Assembly (NCBI GenBank): GCA_032358255.1
Contig: JAULBX010011099.1
Coordinates: 806,001 to 870,000, forward strand
From: Heterotrichella gracilis
Lineage: Eukaryota; Sar; Xanthophyceae; Tribonematales; Xanthonemataceae
DNA length: 64,000 nucleotides
Reading direction: 5' to 3'
This document shows, piece by piece, positions 7,358-17,084 of the stretch (position 1 is its first letter; every line of letters starts with the position of its first letter). Made by a program: the position numbers and the translations under genes. The notes beneath the pieces are model-generated. The model was not told the DNA's origin. It did no database searches and worked only from the letters and a program-made list of their open reading frames with translations.

Positions 7358-10057
7358 CTACTTAGCTCTCGCTTTCACATATTGGTGTTTCTCGTATTTT
7401 TTACGTCCTGCTTTGTAATCTCCACGGTATTTTTGTCCACCCACAATGGATGTTTTTACAAATTTGACTTGTTTTTTCAATACACCTTTTTCTTTGAGCG
7501 AAGACAGGATGAGTTTTTCTAAATTGCTCGCCCTTATTTTTGCTAATTGTAAGTTGCCGCCTTTGGCTCTGGTCGGTACGCGTGAGGCACTCGATTTGAT
7601 CGTAATGGTAACGACTTCACGTTTTTTACTTAATTCAACCACATTCTCAATAAAATTGATCCAGGTTTGATCATTTTCATTGATCACCTTACGACCATAT
7701 TTGTAGTAAAATTCATAATCGGTAGCCGGCAATACTTTTACAGTTTCAGAGGTGTGTGAAACAGCCGTTTTTGTTGGCACTGCGCCTGCTGCTGCTGCCG
7801 CCGCCGCTGCTGCTTTGGCTGCTGCTATTTCTGCACTGTCAGTATATTCTACATACAAAGTTTCTGTGTATGTTTTACTAATAGATATAGGGCCGGTTGT
7901 GAATGTCTCTACTTCTGATACAGAACCATCTTTATAGGCTACAACCAGGTATTTTGTTTTTGGACTCAATTGTATTCCTTTCGCAATTCCCTTGGCATCG
8001 GTTCTAAGTTCTTGTTTTTCTCCATCTTCATCGGTTAAGGTAATTCCTGCTACTGGCACCGGTTTTTTGGTTTTAGGATGTTTCACCACAACCACCAATT
8101 GTAATTCTTCGGAAGTGAATTTTTCGGCTGTTCCGTTTAAATATACCACCTGATTGATCACTCTGGCAGACTTGGCCCCCATTGTAGTGATTTCAACTGA
8201 AGCCGATTTGACACCTTCAAATTCAGCATACAAGTTGTATTTTTTCTCTGCTTGTAAAACGATGCCGTTATACTTACCTGTTGTATCAGCATTAAACAAT
8301 TGGGTAGCTCCGCCTTGTTCTTCTAAGGTGAGTTTTGCGCCGCCCAAAGCTAACTTACTGCGACTATCTTTCAACACAATTGCATTTAATGTGATGGCCT
8401 TGGCATTTACCTTAATTTTTCCTACCAAGCGTACCGGTTCTAAACTAACTTCCCGCTTAATTTCCTGATACGATAGATCACTACTCACAAATACATCTTC
8501 ATTATAGAACTCTTCATTATTATCTGTTTGATATGAAAAATTATATTCTCTGCCTGGAGGAAGTATGGTTGAAAAAGTTCCGTTCACTAGTTTTGGTCGG
8601 TAGGTACCAATAATTTCATTCGTTGTTTTATCGGTTACTATGATCACAATGTTATCAGGAAGTGTTTCTCCTTCAGCGGGAATAAGCTGACCACGGAACA
8701 AAGCAAGAAAGGTTTCTTTACTTTCTGCCAGATCGATCCGATAAATATCATTGTCGCCATAACCGCCTTGTTTAGCTGAAGAAAAATAACCCCGCTTACC
8801 ATCCGGTGAGGTCACATAAAAAATATCGTCTTCTGTGGTGTTAATGGGATATCCAATGTTCATCACATCCGAAAATTTATTGTCTTCGTTTAAGGTAGCA
8901 AACATGATGTCATAACCGCCCATGGATTTTGGACCATTAGATGCGAAGAAAAAGGTTTGTCCATCGGGATGAATAAATCCGCCGTCTTCATCGTATTCAG
9001 TATTAATGAGCGGACCCATGTTTAAGGCCTTACTCCACTTCATGTTCGGTAATTTAATACAACGGTAAATGTCTTTACCTCCAAATCCTCCGGGTCTTTC
9101 TGAAGAGAAAAATAACACATTGCCATCAGCACTCAAACAGGCGTGGGTTTCCATGAAAGGTGTGTTCACATCCGAACCAAATTCCTGTAGCGGACTCCAA
9201 TCCTTTCCGTCGAAGGTGGTGTAATAAATATTTCCATTTCCTTCTTCCGGATTTTTTTCACTGGCATCATTCCTGTAAACGATGAGTGTCTGTCCATCGG
9301 GCGTTAAGTTAATGGTGGCTTCGTGTCCATAGGTGTTTACATTCTGACTTAATGGAAAAGGTCTACTCCAAACGCCATTATCATCTTTATAAGCTACAAC
9401 CAGATCTTCAAAATATTTGTCATCAGAAGTTTTCTGTCCGCCCGTGGTATTTGGTCGTCGGGTGGTAAAAATGATCATACGCTCATCCGCGCTAAGAACG
9501 GCGCTGTATTCAGGGAAAGGACTATTAATACTGTCACCTAAATTGGTAACAGATACGTTCAAGGGTTGAGCGGCAATTTCTTTGGCCACTTTAGTGGTGT
9601 TCACTTCTTTTTCAACCATTTTAACGTACTCCAGATCTTTTGGATCGACGGTTTTTTTGAACTCCGCGTATTGTGCATTGGCTTCATCAAATTTGTAATT
9701 CACATGCAAGGCTTCGCCATAATAAAAAATGGCCAATGGCGGTGCAGAACGCTCAGAGGCATCGTCGGTTTTATATTTGTTGGAGATGTTTTTGACGGCA
9801 ATTTCTAAATAACGCTCAGCCTTGGTCTTTAAAAGTGGATTGGCCAGGTAGCAAATTCCCAGCATGTAATTGATGTTGGCAGAAGTGGAGTCTAATTGAT
9901 ACGCCAACTCAAAATTACTCTGGGCTTTATCCATGTCGCCCCCTTCAATTAACTGATACGATCCTTCCAGGAAATAATCCTTGTAGGTAGCCGGCTTTGT
10001 TTGAGCCTGTATGAGCAATGACAGGGTAATAAAAATAAAACTGTAAAAAATTTTCAT
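7358..10057 (-). CDS. PorE-like envelope protein: TPR, PD40 propeller, CRD and OmpA-like domain
   Basis: An 899-residue exported protein. I chose the start at 10057 because MKIFYSFIFITLSLLIQA is a good signal peptide; an upstream ATG would add 16 polar residues. A TPR region (about residues 25-130) is followed by PD40/beta-propeller repeats from about 190 to 440 (EYSAVLSADERMIIFTTRRP, INLTPDGQTLIV, ACLSADGNVLFFSSERPGG, FIHPDGQTFFFASNGP). Beta-sandwich CRD-like modules follow, then an alanine-rich linker, and a C-terminal OmpA-like region (YKYGRKVINEND, LQLAKIRASNLEKLI). This TPR-propeller-CRD-OmpA order matches PorE, the periplasmic peptidoglycan-linked component of type IX secretion. Other proteins of this layout exist in Bacteroidota, so the T9SS role is likely rather than certain. 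It is a single gene. Confidence 0.8.
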   Translation of the reverse strand: MKIFYSFIFITLSLLIQAQTKPATYKDYFLEGSYQLIEGGDMDKAQSNFELAYQLDSTSANINYMLGICYLANPLLKTKAERYLEIAVKNISNKYKTDDASERSAPPLAIFYYGEALHVNYKFDEANAQYAEFKKTVDPKDLEYVKMVEKEVNTTKVAKEIAAQPLNVSVTNLGDSINSPFPEYSAVLSADERMIIFTTRRPNTTGGQKTSDDKYFEDLVVAYKDDNGVWSRPFPLSQNVNTYGHEATINLTPDGQTLIVYRNDASEKNPEEGNGNIYYTTFDGKDWSPLQEFGSDVNTPFMETHACLSADGNVLFFSSERPGGFGGKDIYRCIKLPNMKWSKALNMGPLINTEYDEDGGFIHPDGQTFFFASNGPKSMGGYDIMFATLNEDNKFSDVMNIGYPINTTEDDIFYVTSPDGKRGYFSSAKQGGYGDNDIYRIDLAESKETFLALFRGQLIPAEGETLPDNIVIIVTDKTTNEIIGTYRPKLVNGTFSTILPPGREYNFSYQTDNNEEFYNEDVFVSSDLSYQEIKREVSLEPVRLVGKIKVNAKAITLNAIVLKDSRSKLALGGAKLTLEEQGGATQLFNADTTGKYNGIVLQAEKKYNLYAEFEGVKSASVEITTMGAKSARVINQVVYLNGTAEKFTSEELQLVVVVKHPKTKKPVPVAGITLTDEDGEKQELRTDAKGIAKGIQLSPKTKYLVVAYKDGSVSEVETFTTGPISISKTYTETLYVEYTDSAEIAAAKAAAAAAAAAGAVPTKTAVSHTSETVKVLPATDYEFYYKYGRKVINENDQTWINFIENVVELSKKREVVTITIKSSASRVPTRAKGGNLQLAKIRASNLEKLILSSLKEKGVLKKQVKFVKTSIVGGQKYRGDYKAGRKKYEKHQYVKARAK

Positions 10058-10245
10058 GCGATAATTTTGTTTAATTATTCTGCAAATACGCATTTTGCCA
10101 ATCAAAACTGAATTTGACTTTAAAAATGTGCTTGTGAAACAAATATAAAATTTAAATCAAGCCTTCAAAATGCAGTACAAAAAAAGTTAAGTACAATCTT
10201 ATTAACCGTTTTCGGACTAAAAATCGACCGAAATTTCCGTTTTTC

Positions 10246-10453
10246 TGACGCAGATTTCGCAAATTTCACTGATTTTTTCTCCCAAATAGTTGTACCCTTT
10301 AACTTGAACGCATCTAATTTGTGGTGTTATTTTAAATTTATTGTCGCAAATGGCTTTTAATTTTTGTCCGTCTTTTTTTGCGTAGCAAAAAAATACATCC
10401 GTGAAATCTATTTTTTATTTAGATCTGTGAAATCCGTGAAATCCGCGTCTTTT
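10246..10453. repeat. Inverted-repeat element, GACGCAGATTTCGCA family
   Basis: The left end TGACGCAGATTTCGCAAATT (10246-10265) and the right end, a run of GTGAAATC(C)-type units finishing AATCCGCGTC (about 10397-10450), are inverted relative to each other. The left end matches the element at 54083 at 26 of 28 bases. The element fills most of the gap between the PorE-like gene and prfC; I see no gene in it. Confidence 0.75.
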
Positions 10454-10544
10454 CTCTTTTTAGCTGATATTTTTGGAATTAATTTTTAAATATAATGCCT
10501 TTTAAATCACATTCAGAATTCCCCATAACCAGCCTAAAAATACC

Positions 10545-10552
10545 TATCTTTG
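10545..10552 (+). promoter_or_regulatory. Putative -7 promoter box of prfC
   Basis: TATCTTTG matches TAnnTTTG exactly and ends 18 bases before the prfC ATG, predicting a leader of about 12 bases. No clear -33 TTTG is visible at the usual spacing. Confidence 0.5.
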
Positions 10553-10570
10553 CGCCCATTAATTTTTGAA

Positions 10571-12151
10571 ATGACATTTACCGAAGAAATAAAACGCCGC
10601 CGTACTTTTGCTATTATTGCCCATCCCGATGCCGGGAAAACGACCTTGACTGAAAAGTTGCTTTTGTTTGGAGGGGCTATTCAAACCGCCGGTGCCGTAA
10701 AATCCAATAAAATTAAAAAGTCAACGACTTCCGATTTTATGGAAATAGAGAAACAACGTGGGATCTCCGTTTCAACTTCCGTCATGGCCTTTGATTACAA
10801 AAATTATAAGGTAAATATTTTAGATACTCCCGGTCACGAAGATTTTGCTGAAGATACCTATCGCACGCTGAGCGCGGTTGACAGCGTTATTATGGTGATT
10901 GATTGTGTAAAAGGTGTTGAGCCTCAAACACGAAAATTATTAGAAGTGTGTCGCATGCGTAACACCCCAGTGATTGTGTTCATTAATAAAATGGACCGCG
11001 AAGGACAAAATCCATTTGATCTGTTAGATGAAATTGAAAAAGAACTAAAAATTAAAGTGCGTCCCATGACCTGGCCAATAGGCATTGGTAAGTCGTTTAA
11101 AGGCGTGTATAATTTAACGGAGAGTTCATTAAACTTATTTCAGGGTGACAGTAAAACTACTGTGGAAGAAGTGCTCACCATTAAAGACATCAATGATCCT
11201 CAGATTGAAAAACGCGTAGGAGCCGATTTTGCCGAGCATTTGCGGGCAGATGTGGATCTTATTGATGGTGTTTACGATCAATTGGATGTAAATAAATACC
11301 TCGATGGTCAGATCTCTCCGGTGTTTTTCGGCTCTGCCGTGAATAATTTTGGTATCCATGAATTGCTTGATTGTTTTGTGGAAATTGCGCCTTATCCAAA
11401 AGAACGCGATACCGATGCAGGCATTGTAAAACCTGATGACGCAAAATTTTCAGGATTTATTTTTAAGATCCATGCTAACTTAGATCCTAAACACCGCGAC
11501 CGCATTGCTTTTTTAAGGATATGCTCCGGTAAGTTCGAGCGGAATAAATATTATTACAATGTGCGTGAAAAAAAACAATTGCGTTTTTCCAATCCAACCG
11601 CCTTTATGGCCCAACAAAAATCGGTGATTGATGAGGCTTTTCCAGGCGATGTGATTGGTTTATACGATGCCGGTAATTTTAAGATCGGTGATTCATTGAC
11701 TGAAGGGGCAAGTTTTCAATTTAAAGGTATTCCAAGTTTTTCTCCGGAGTTATTCCGCTATGTCACCAATATGGATCCGATGAAAACCAAACAATTGCAA
11801 AAAGGTCTGGAGCAGTTAACCGATGAGGGAGTAGCACAGTTGTTCACTAAAAAAGTAGACGGACGCAAGGTCATAGGTACCGTTGGAGCTCTTCAGTTTG
11901 AAGTAATTCAACACCGTTTAAAAGCAGAGTACAATGCCAGCGCCAGTTTTGATCAAATTAATTTATACAAAGCTCTTTGGATAAGCAGCAACGATAAGAA
12001 AAAACTGGAGGCCTTTATGCAGGACCGTAACGCACACATTGCCTTTGATAAGGAAGACCGTCCGGTATTTTTAGCAGAAAGTCCCTGGTTATTGCAAATG
12101 GCTCAAGAAAAATTCCCCGATATTCAGTTTCACTTGAAGAGTGAGTTTTAG
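10571..12151 (+). CDS. prfC: Peptide chain release factor 3 (RF3)
   Basis: RF3 is a translational GTPase that recycles RF1/RF2 from the ribosome after termination. The protein has 526 residues from the ATG at 10571. An upstream in-frame TTG at 10550 overlaps the -7 box and is unlikely. The G domain shows G1 [10 protein letters not shown] near residue 20, a G2 region with [10 protein letters not shown]3 DTPGHEDF and G4 NKMDR. The EF-Tu-like and C-terminal RF3 domains follow, with GALQFEV near residue 437. EF-G would be longer and carry domains IV and V. It is a single gene upstream of the SUF locus. Confidence 0.95.
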   Translation: MTFTEEIKRRRTFAIIAHPDAGKTTLTEKLLLFGGAIQTAGAVKSNKIKKSTTSDFMEIEKQRGISVSTSVMAFDYKNYKVNILDTPGHEDFAEDTYRTLSAVDSVIMVIDCVKGVEPQTRKLLEVCRMRNTPVIVFINKMDREGQNPFDLLDEIEKELKIKVRPMTWPIGIGKSFKGVYNLTESSLNLFQGDSKTTVEEVLTIKDINDPQIEKRVGADFAEHLRADVDLIDGVYDQLDVNKYLDGQISPVFFGSAVNNFGIHELLDCFVEIAPYPKERDTDAGIVKPDDAKFSGFIFKIHANLDPKHRDRIAFLRICSGKFERNKYYYNVREKKQLRFSNPTAFMAQQKSVIDEAFPGDVIGLYDAGNFKIGDSLTEGASFQFKGIPSFSPELFRYVTNMDPMKTKQLQKGLEQLTDEGVAQLFTKKVDGRKVIGTVGALQFEVIQHRLKAEYNASASFDQINLYKALWISSNDKKKLEAFMQDRNAHIAFDKEDRPVFLAESPWLLQMAQEKFPDIQFHLKSEF

Positions 12152-12164
12152 TTTCCATTTACTA

Positions 12165-12192
12165 GACACTAATTACACGAATTAACACTAAT
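12165..12192. repeat. Dispersed intergenic repeat, GACACTAATTACACGAATT type
   Basis: The sequence starts GACACTAATTACACGAATTA and continues into CACTAATA. It is near-identical to the copies at 7048 and 46685, and lies just after the prfC stop. Confidence 0.75.
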
Positions 12193-12306
12193 AATCTCTG
12201 AGATTGCTTTCGGGAGAAGGATCTTTTAGTTTCACATCCAATCTTGAAACTTAAATTATGTGCAAAAGCAGAACTTTCCTAAATAAGCCAAAATCCCCTT
12301 ATTTTA

Positions 12307-12338
12307 TTTGCCTATATACCGTATTTATGGTATTTTTG
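12307..12338 (+). promoter_or_regulatory. Putative promoter of the SUF locus (TTTG / TATTTTTG)
   Basis: TTTG at 12307-12310 and TATTTTTG at 12331-12338 are separated by 20 bases, matching the Bacteroidota -33/-7 arrangement well. The predicted leader before sufA is about 55 bases. This is the best promoter in the window. No IscR- or Fur-type operator is recognisable by eye. Confidence 0.65.
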
Positions 12339-12399
12339 TTCTCTAATTAGATTTAGTCTAATTAGTGTTATTTTATAATTCATTTAAAAACAGATAGTT

Positions 12400-12726
12400 A
12401 TGATTACAGTGAGTGAAAACGCCAAAAATCATGCAATTGATTTAATTCAAAAAGAAAAGCATCCTGAAGGCACTTTTATCAGAGTTGGGGTAGATGGTGG
12501 TGGCTGCTCGGGTCTTTCTTACAAATTGGAATTTGATCATCAATTAAAAGACGGCGATCAGATGTTTGAAGACAAAGGAATTAAGATCGTGGTAGATCGT
12601 AAAAGTTTTTTATACCTGGTAGGAACCGAATTAGAGTATACCGGTGGACTGAACGGAAAAGGATTTGTATTTAATAACCCGAATGCTTCTCGCACCTGTG
12701 GCTGCGGGGAAAGCTTCTCAGTTTAA
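12400..12726 (+). CDS. sufA: A-type iron-sulfur carrier SufA/IscA family
   Basis: A 108-residue HesB/IscA-type protein that carries nascent Fe-S clusters from the SUF scaffold to target enzymes. The three ligand cysteines are present: one in GGGCSGLSY near residue 36 and two in the C-terminal CGCGESF. The length is normal for the family. It lies 151 bases upstream of sufB, separated by a repeat element, and has its own good promoter. The first position of a suf locus is normal for Bacteroidota. IscA, SufA and ErpA cannot be told apart by motif alone; the name follows the context. Confidence 0.9.
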   Translation: MITVSENAKNHAIDLIQKEKHPEGTFIRVGVDGGGCSGLSYKLEFDHQLKDGDQMFEDKGIKIVVDRKSFLYLVGTELEYTGGLNGKGFVFNNPNASRTCGCGESFSV

Positions 12727-12740
12727 CAGCTGTAATAAAA

Positions 12741-12866
12741 AGACGCTGATTGCGCAGATTACACAGATTGCTACTTTCTGATCTGCGAAATTTTTGTCAA
12801 CTAATATAAGCAGTTCCAATTCTGCAGATTTTAATAAATCTGTGAAATCTGTGAAATCTGCGTAAA
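12741..12866. repeat. Inverted-repeat element between sufA and sufB, GCAGATTACACAGATT family
   Basis: The left end is GACGCTGATTGCGCAGATTA and the right end holds GTGAAATCTGTGAAATCTGC, inverted relative to it. It fills the sufA-sufB gap and ends 11 bases before the sufB ATG. In RNA the ends could pair and affect the sufA/sufB ratio or the sufB start. It belongs to the same family as 10246-10453 and 54081-54220. Confidence 0.75.
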
Positions 12867-12877
12867 CTAATAACGGA

Positions 12878-14338
12878 ATGGCCGAACAAAACGAAGTTCT
12901 CGAAGAACACATCAACAGCGAATACAAATACGGTTTTACCACCGATGTAGAAACCGACACCTTTGCACCTGGTTTAAATGAAGACGTGGTGCGCGCATTA
13001 AGTAAAAAGAAAAACGAGCCGGAATGGATGCTCGAATTTCGCTTAAAGGCTTACCGTCATTGGTTGACATTAAAAGAGCCAAATAATTGGGCGCATTTAA
13101 GTTATCCTAAAATTGACTTTAACGATATTATTTATTACTCGGCTCCAAAACAAACGCCGCAACTAAAAAGTTTAGATGAGGTTGATCCCGAACTATTAAA
13201 AACCTTCGAAAAACTGGGCATCTCTTTAGAAGAACAAAAACGATTAAGCGGCGTAGAATCGAACATTGCCGTGGACGCCGTGTTTGACAGTGTTTCCGTT
13301 AAAACAACCTTTCGCGAAACACTTTCAGAAAAAGGAATTATTTTTTGTTCCTTCAGCGAAGCGGTTCAGGAATTTCCCGATCTCATTAAAAAGTACATGG
13401 GCATGGTGGTGCCTTATACAGATAACTATTACGCCGCATTAAACTCGGCCGTATTTAGCGACGGTTCATTCTGCTACATTCCAAAAGGCGTACGTTGTCC
13501 AATGGAATTGTCAACCTATTTCAGAATAAACGCCAAAGGTACCGGTCAGTTTGAACGAACCTTAATTGTGGCCGATGAGGCTTCGTATGTATCATACCTT
13601 GAAGGTTGCACAGCACCGGTGCGTGATGAGAATCAATTACACGCAGCCATTGTTGAAATTATTGCACACAAAGATGCAGAAGTAAAATACAGTACCGTTC
13701 AAAACTGGTATCCCGGTGATAAGGACGGAAAAGGCGGTATTTTTAATTTTGTGACCAAGCGCGGTATTTGTTTAGAAGAGAATTCTAAAATTAGCTGGAC
13801 ACAAGTAGAAACAGGTTCTGCCATCACCTGGAAATATCCTTCGGTTATTTTAAAAGGAAATAATTCGGTGGGAGAATTTTATTCGGTTGCTGTCACCAAT
13901 AACAAACAGGAAGCAGATACCGGAACAAAGATGATACACATTGGAAAAAATACCCGAAGCACAATTATCTCCAAGGGAATCAGCGCCGGCTTCAGCAACA
14001 ATAGTTACCGTGGTTTAGTTCAGGTACGCAAAGGAGCAACCAATGCCCGTAATTTTTCTCAATGCGATAGTTTATTGATGGGTGATAAATGTGGTGCACA
14101 TACTTTTCCATACATCGAAATAAAAGATAAAACTGCAACCGTTGAACACGAAGCCACTACCAGTAAAATTGGTGAAGACCAATTATTTTATTGTAAACAA
14201 CGTGGTATCGATATGGAAAAAGCCATCGCATTGATCGTGAATGGCTATTGCAAAGAAGTCTTGAATAAATTACCAATGGAATTCGCTGTAGAGGCACAAA
14301 AATTATTAGCCATTAGTTTAGAAGGTTCGGTTGGTTAA
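12878..14338 (+). CDS. sufB: Fe-S cluster assembly scaffold protein SufB
   Basis: SufB is the core scaffold of the SufBC2D complex, on which Fe-S clusters are built with sulfur from SufS-SufE and ATP from SufC. It has 486 residues, normal for SufB. The family signatures are present: [20 protein letters not shown], then YLEGCTAP and the C-terminal [15 protein letters not shown] with the essential cysteine, followed by [10 protein letters not shown]. The ATG at 12878 follows the repeat element closely. The downstream neighbour is a membrane enzyme, not sufC as in most suf operons. Confidence 0.97.
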   Translation: MAEQNEVLEEHINSEYKYGFTTDVETDTFAPGLNEDVVRALSKKKNEPEWMLEFRLKAYRHWLTLKEPNNWAHLSYPKIDFNDIIYYSAPKQTPQLKSLDEVDPELLKTFEKLGISLEEQKRLSGVESNIAVDAVFDSVSVKTTFRETLSEKGIIFCSFSEAVQEFPDLIKKYMGMVVPYTDNYYAALNSAVFSDGSFCYIPKGVRCPMELSTYFRINAKGTGQFERTLIVADEASYVSYLEGCTAPVRDENQLHAAIVEIIAHKDAEVKYSTVQNWYPGDKDGKGGIFNFVTKRGICLEENSKISWTQVETGSAITWKYPSVILKGNNSVGEFYSVAVTNNKQEADTGTKMIHIGKNTRSTIISKGISAGFSNNSYRGLVQVRKGATNARNFSQCDSLLMGDKCGAHTFPYIEIKDKTATVEHEATTSKIGEDQLFYCKQRGIDMEKAIALIVNGYCKEVLNKLPMEFAVEAQKLLAISLEGSVG

Positions 14339-14346
14339 ATCCTTAC

Positions 14347-16095
14347 ATGTCAGAGAACATCACTACATATAGATTGAGTAATTATGCCATTTTTGCAAGT
14401 GTAGTGATCGCCGTTGGCTTAAGCTGGTTTTTTGTTTGGAAACACGCCGACTTTAAATTGAATTTTATGGGAGGTGATGCCAAGGATTATTATTCTGGTT
14501 TAGTGTCAACCTTTATCACACATGATCTGGCAGATCAAAGTGGAAACGATGTGTTTTTATTAAAGACCGAAACAGGAACCATTAATGTTCACCCCATTGG
14601 TGTTTCCGTTTTATTATTGCCTTTTTTTGTATTCGGTGTTTTATTTTCGGCGCTTCTTAATTTTCCAATTGACGGTTACAGTCTGCCTTTTCAAATTGCC
14701 ACTTCTTTGGCAGCTTTAGTTTATGCAGCTATCGGACTCATTTATTTAAAAAAGTTATTGCGCCTTCAGCATATTTCTGACGCCACTTCTGCCTTATTAC
14801 TGATCTTGGTTTTTTTTGGAACCAATCTATTAAATTACACCTTGTCAGAAGCAGGCATGTCGCACGTATACTCATTCAGTCTCATTGCTGTTTTTTTGTA
14901 TCACAGTGCTGCTTTTGTATTGGAGGGTAAAAACAAGAATCTCCTTTATTCGTTTTTAATTTTTGGATTGATACTTCTGGTTAGACCAAACAACGTATTT
15001 ATTTTATTATCGGTTTTTATTTGGTTTAGATCGCTTGAGGAATGCAGATCTTTTTTTAAAGCCCTCTTTCGGAATAAGGTATTTTATCTATCGTTATTCG
15101 CCACGCTGCTTATTGTTTTTACTCAAAGTGTGGTTTGGTTCATTCAAAGTAAGGCCTTCTTTCATAATACATATAAGGCCGATGGTTTTTATTGGCTCAA
15201 TCCACAGATCTTAAAAATGTTATTTGGATTTGATGGAGGCTTTTTCATTTATACGCCTCTGTGTTTTTTATTTTTATTGGGATTACCGGTCATTTACAAA
15301 CAAAATAAATTTTCATTTTACAGTGCCCTTCTTTTCTTAGCTGTTTTAATTTATTTTTTTGCTTCCTATTGGGCCTATACTTATTTTGATGGATTAGGGA
15401 TTCGTGTGTTGGTGGATTATTATGCACTATTCGCTTTTTTTGGTGCAAAACTCTTTGCTCAACTCGCCGCGAAAACAGTTGTCTACAACGCTCTTTTAGC
15501 AGCTACGGCACTTTTGGTCTATGTGAATTTGGTTTATACCTATCAACTTAATCGCAGTATCATTCTGCGAGCAGGGATGAACTTTGATCAATGGAAATAC
15601 ACTTTTTTAAAAACGGCACCGGAGTATCAAATGTGTTTAGGTGGAAGTCACGAATTAGTACCTTATTCCAAAGACCCGGTGAAAGTGATACTTTCTAAAA
15701 ACCTAGAGTTTAAATCCGATTTTAATTTTGATGGATTTTCGTATGGTCCGACCATTTATTTCGACAGCATCGGTTTTACATCCAATCGAATTAATTTGCA
15801 GATAAAAGTCAATCGAAAAGAACTAGCACTTAATTCAAGTAAGGAAGCCATGATCTGCATCGTACATCAAGATCACAACTTACAACACACGAAATCTTAT
15901 TTACAAATAAGACTCAATGAGGCGCCGTCTCTCGAATGCTGTTCTTATAAAGAATATAGCTATTCGGCAAATGTAGCGGGTCAATTTGAACCGAACGATG
16001 ATCTGACTGTTTTTCTTTGGAACGTTGAAGAAAAGGCTTTTCTCGTCAATCAGTTTTCGGTGCAAGTATACAATCATAATTATAAAATAAATTAA
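14347..16095 (+). CDS. Multi-spanning membrane protein, GT-C glycosyltransferase-like, inside the SUF operon
   Basis: A 582-residue integral membrane protein with about ten to twelve hydrophobic helices and a soluble C-terminal domain of about 160 residues. Residues 43-50 read GDAKDYYS in the first loop after TM1, the place where GT-C enzymes (PMT/ArnT-like) carry an acidic catalytic motif. VHPIGVSVLLLPFF and SEAGMSHVYSFS are also typical of such glycosyltransferases. The likely role is transfer of a sugar from a lipid carrier on the periplasmic side, but donor and acceptor are unknown. It starts 8 bases after sufB and ends 25 bases before sufC, so it must be cotranscribed, yet nothing suggests a role in Fe-S assembly. 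Family assignment is by layout only. Confidence 0.7.
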   Translation: MSENITTYRLSNYAIFASVVIAVGLSWFFVWKHADFKLNFMGGDAKDYYSGLVSTFITHDLADQSGNDVFLLKTETGTINVHPIGVSVLLLPFFVFGVLFSALLNFPIDGYSLPFQIATSLAALVYAAIGLIYLKKLLRLQHISDATSALLLILVFFGTNLLNYTLSEAGMSHVYSFSLIAVFLYHSAAFVLEGKNKNLLYSFLIFGLILLVRPNNVFILLSVFIWFRSLEECRSFFKALFRNKVFYLSLFATLLIVFTQSVVWFIQSKAFFHNTYKADGFYWLNPQILKMLFGFDGGFFIYTPLCFLFLLGLPVIYKQNKFSFYSALLFLAVLIYFFASYWAYTYFDGLGIRVLVDYYALFAFFGAKLFAQLAAKTVVYNALLAATALLVYVNLVYTYQLNRSIILRAGMNFDQWKYTFLKTAPEYQMCLGGSHELVPYSKDPVKVILSKNLEFKSDFNFDGFSYGPTIYFDSIGFTSNRINLQIKVNRKELALNSSKEAMICIVHQDHNLQHTKSYLQIRLNEAPSLECCSYKEYSYSANVAGQFEPNDDLTVFLWNVEEKAFLVNQFSVQVYNHNYKIN

Positions 16096-16120
16096 TAATA
16101 GTTCAATAAATACAATTCAA

Positions 16121-16882
16121 ATGATCACAATCAAAAATCTCCATGCCTCTGTTGATGGAAAAGAAATTTTAAGAGGAATTAATCTGGAAGTAAAAGCCGG
16201 AGAAGTACATGCTATCATGGGACCAAACGGTTCCGGGAAATCAACCTTATCAAGTGTGTTGGCCGGAAAAGAGGAATACGAAGTTACAGAAGGAGAGGTC
16301 ATTTTCCACGGAAAAGATCTGTTGGACATGCCGGCTGAAGACCGCGCCCGTGAAGGATTGTTTCTGGCCTTTCAGTATCCGGTAGAAATTCCGGGTGTCA
16401 GTAACATTAATTTTTTAAAAACAGCGATCAATGAGATCCGCGCTTATAAAGGACAAGAAGCCATGCCGGCCAAAGACTTTTTAGCACTTGTTAAAGAAAA
16501 GCAAAAATTAGTGGAGTTAGATGGTAAGTTAGCCAATCGCAGTGTGAACGAAGGATTTAGCGGTGGTGAAAAAAAACGCAACGAGATCTTTCAAATGGCC
16601 ATGCTCGAGCCAAGCTTAGCTATACTTGATGAAACAGATAGCGGACTGGACATTGACGCCTTAAAAATTGTTGCCAACGGGGTGAATATGTTGAAGAACG
16701 AAAAACGGGCTTTCATCGTGATCACGCACTATCAAAGATTATTAGATTACATCGTCCCTGATTTTGTACATATCTTATACAAAGGAAGAATAGTAAAATC
16801 CGGTGGCAAGGAATTGGCGCTTGAATTAGAAGCAAAGGGCTATGATGAGATCAAGAAGCAGTTTGAGAAGGAATCTGTTTAG
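16121..16882 (+). CDS. sufC: Fe-S cluster assembly ATPase SufC
   Basis: SufC is the soluble ABC-type ATPase of the SufBC2D scaffold. The 253 residues contain Walker A GPNGSGKST near residue 34, the Q-loop in LAFQYPVEIPG, the SufC-type signature FSGGEKKRNEIFQM near 148, Walker B LAILDETDSGLDIDAL and the H-loop in IVITHYQRL. The replacement of the usual LSGGQ by FSGGEKKR is specific to SufC. No membrane domain is attached, as expected. It follows the GT-C-like gene by 25 bases; sufD begins 202 bases later, after repeats. Confidence 0.97.
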   Translation: MITIKNLHASVDGKEILRGINLEVKAGEVHAIMGPNGSGKSTLSSVLAGKEEYEVTEGEVIFHGKDLLDMPAEDRAREGLFLAFQYPVEIPGVSNINFLKTAINEIRAYKGQEAMPAKDFLALVKEKQKLVELDGKLANRSVNEGFSGGEKKRNEIFQMAMLEPSLAILDETDSGLDIDALKIVANGVNMLKNEKRAFIVITHYQRLLDYIVPDFVHILYKGRIVKSGGKELALELEAKGYDEIKKQFEKESV

Positions 16883-16885
16883 TTG

Positions 16886-17058
16886 AAAGAATCAAGAACC
16901 AAGAGTCAAGAATAAAGACACGAATTACACGAATTAGCACGAATGAGAGTAAGAGAAAGGATCGGAGAAGTAGAGCAACTCGTGCTTCCGATAACTATCG
17001 GGATAGTGTCTAACAAATAGCAATAAATAAATTAGTCCTAATTCTTGAAATTAGTGTC
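16886..17058. repeat. Composite repeat block between sufC and sufD
   Basis: Three repeats are stacked here. The first is a purine-rich tract (AATCAAGAACCAAGAGTCAA, 16890-16909). The second is an inverted pair of the GACACGAATTACACGAATTA type, 16917-16944 against 17031-17058, matching at about 23 of 28 bases. Between the arms lies the palindrome CCGATAACTATCGG (about 16988-17001). No gene is present. The block separates sufC from sufD within one operon. Confidence 0.75.
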
Positions 17059-17084
17059 TTATTAAAGCAGAACAAAGCAGAAAA

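Noticed and set aside
7752-7937. Alanine-rich small protein on the plus strand
   Set aside because: It is the reverse reading of the alanine-rich linker of the PorE-like gene.
14347-16095. Membrane gene as a new Fe-S assembly factor
   Set aside because: No cysteines or metal-site motifs typical of Fe-S proteins and a clear membrane-enzyme layout; position alone does not show function.
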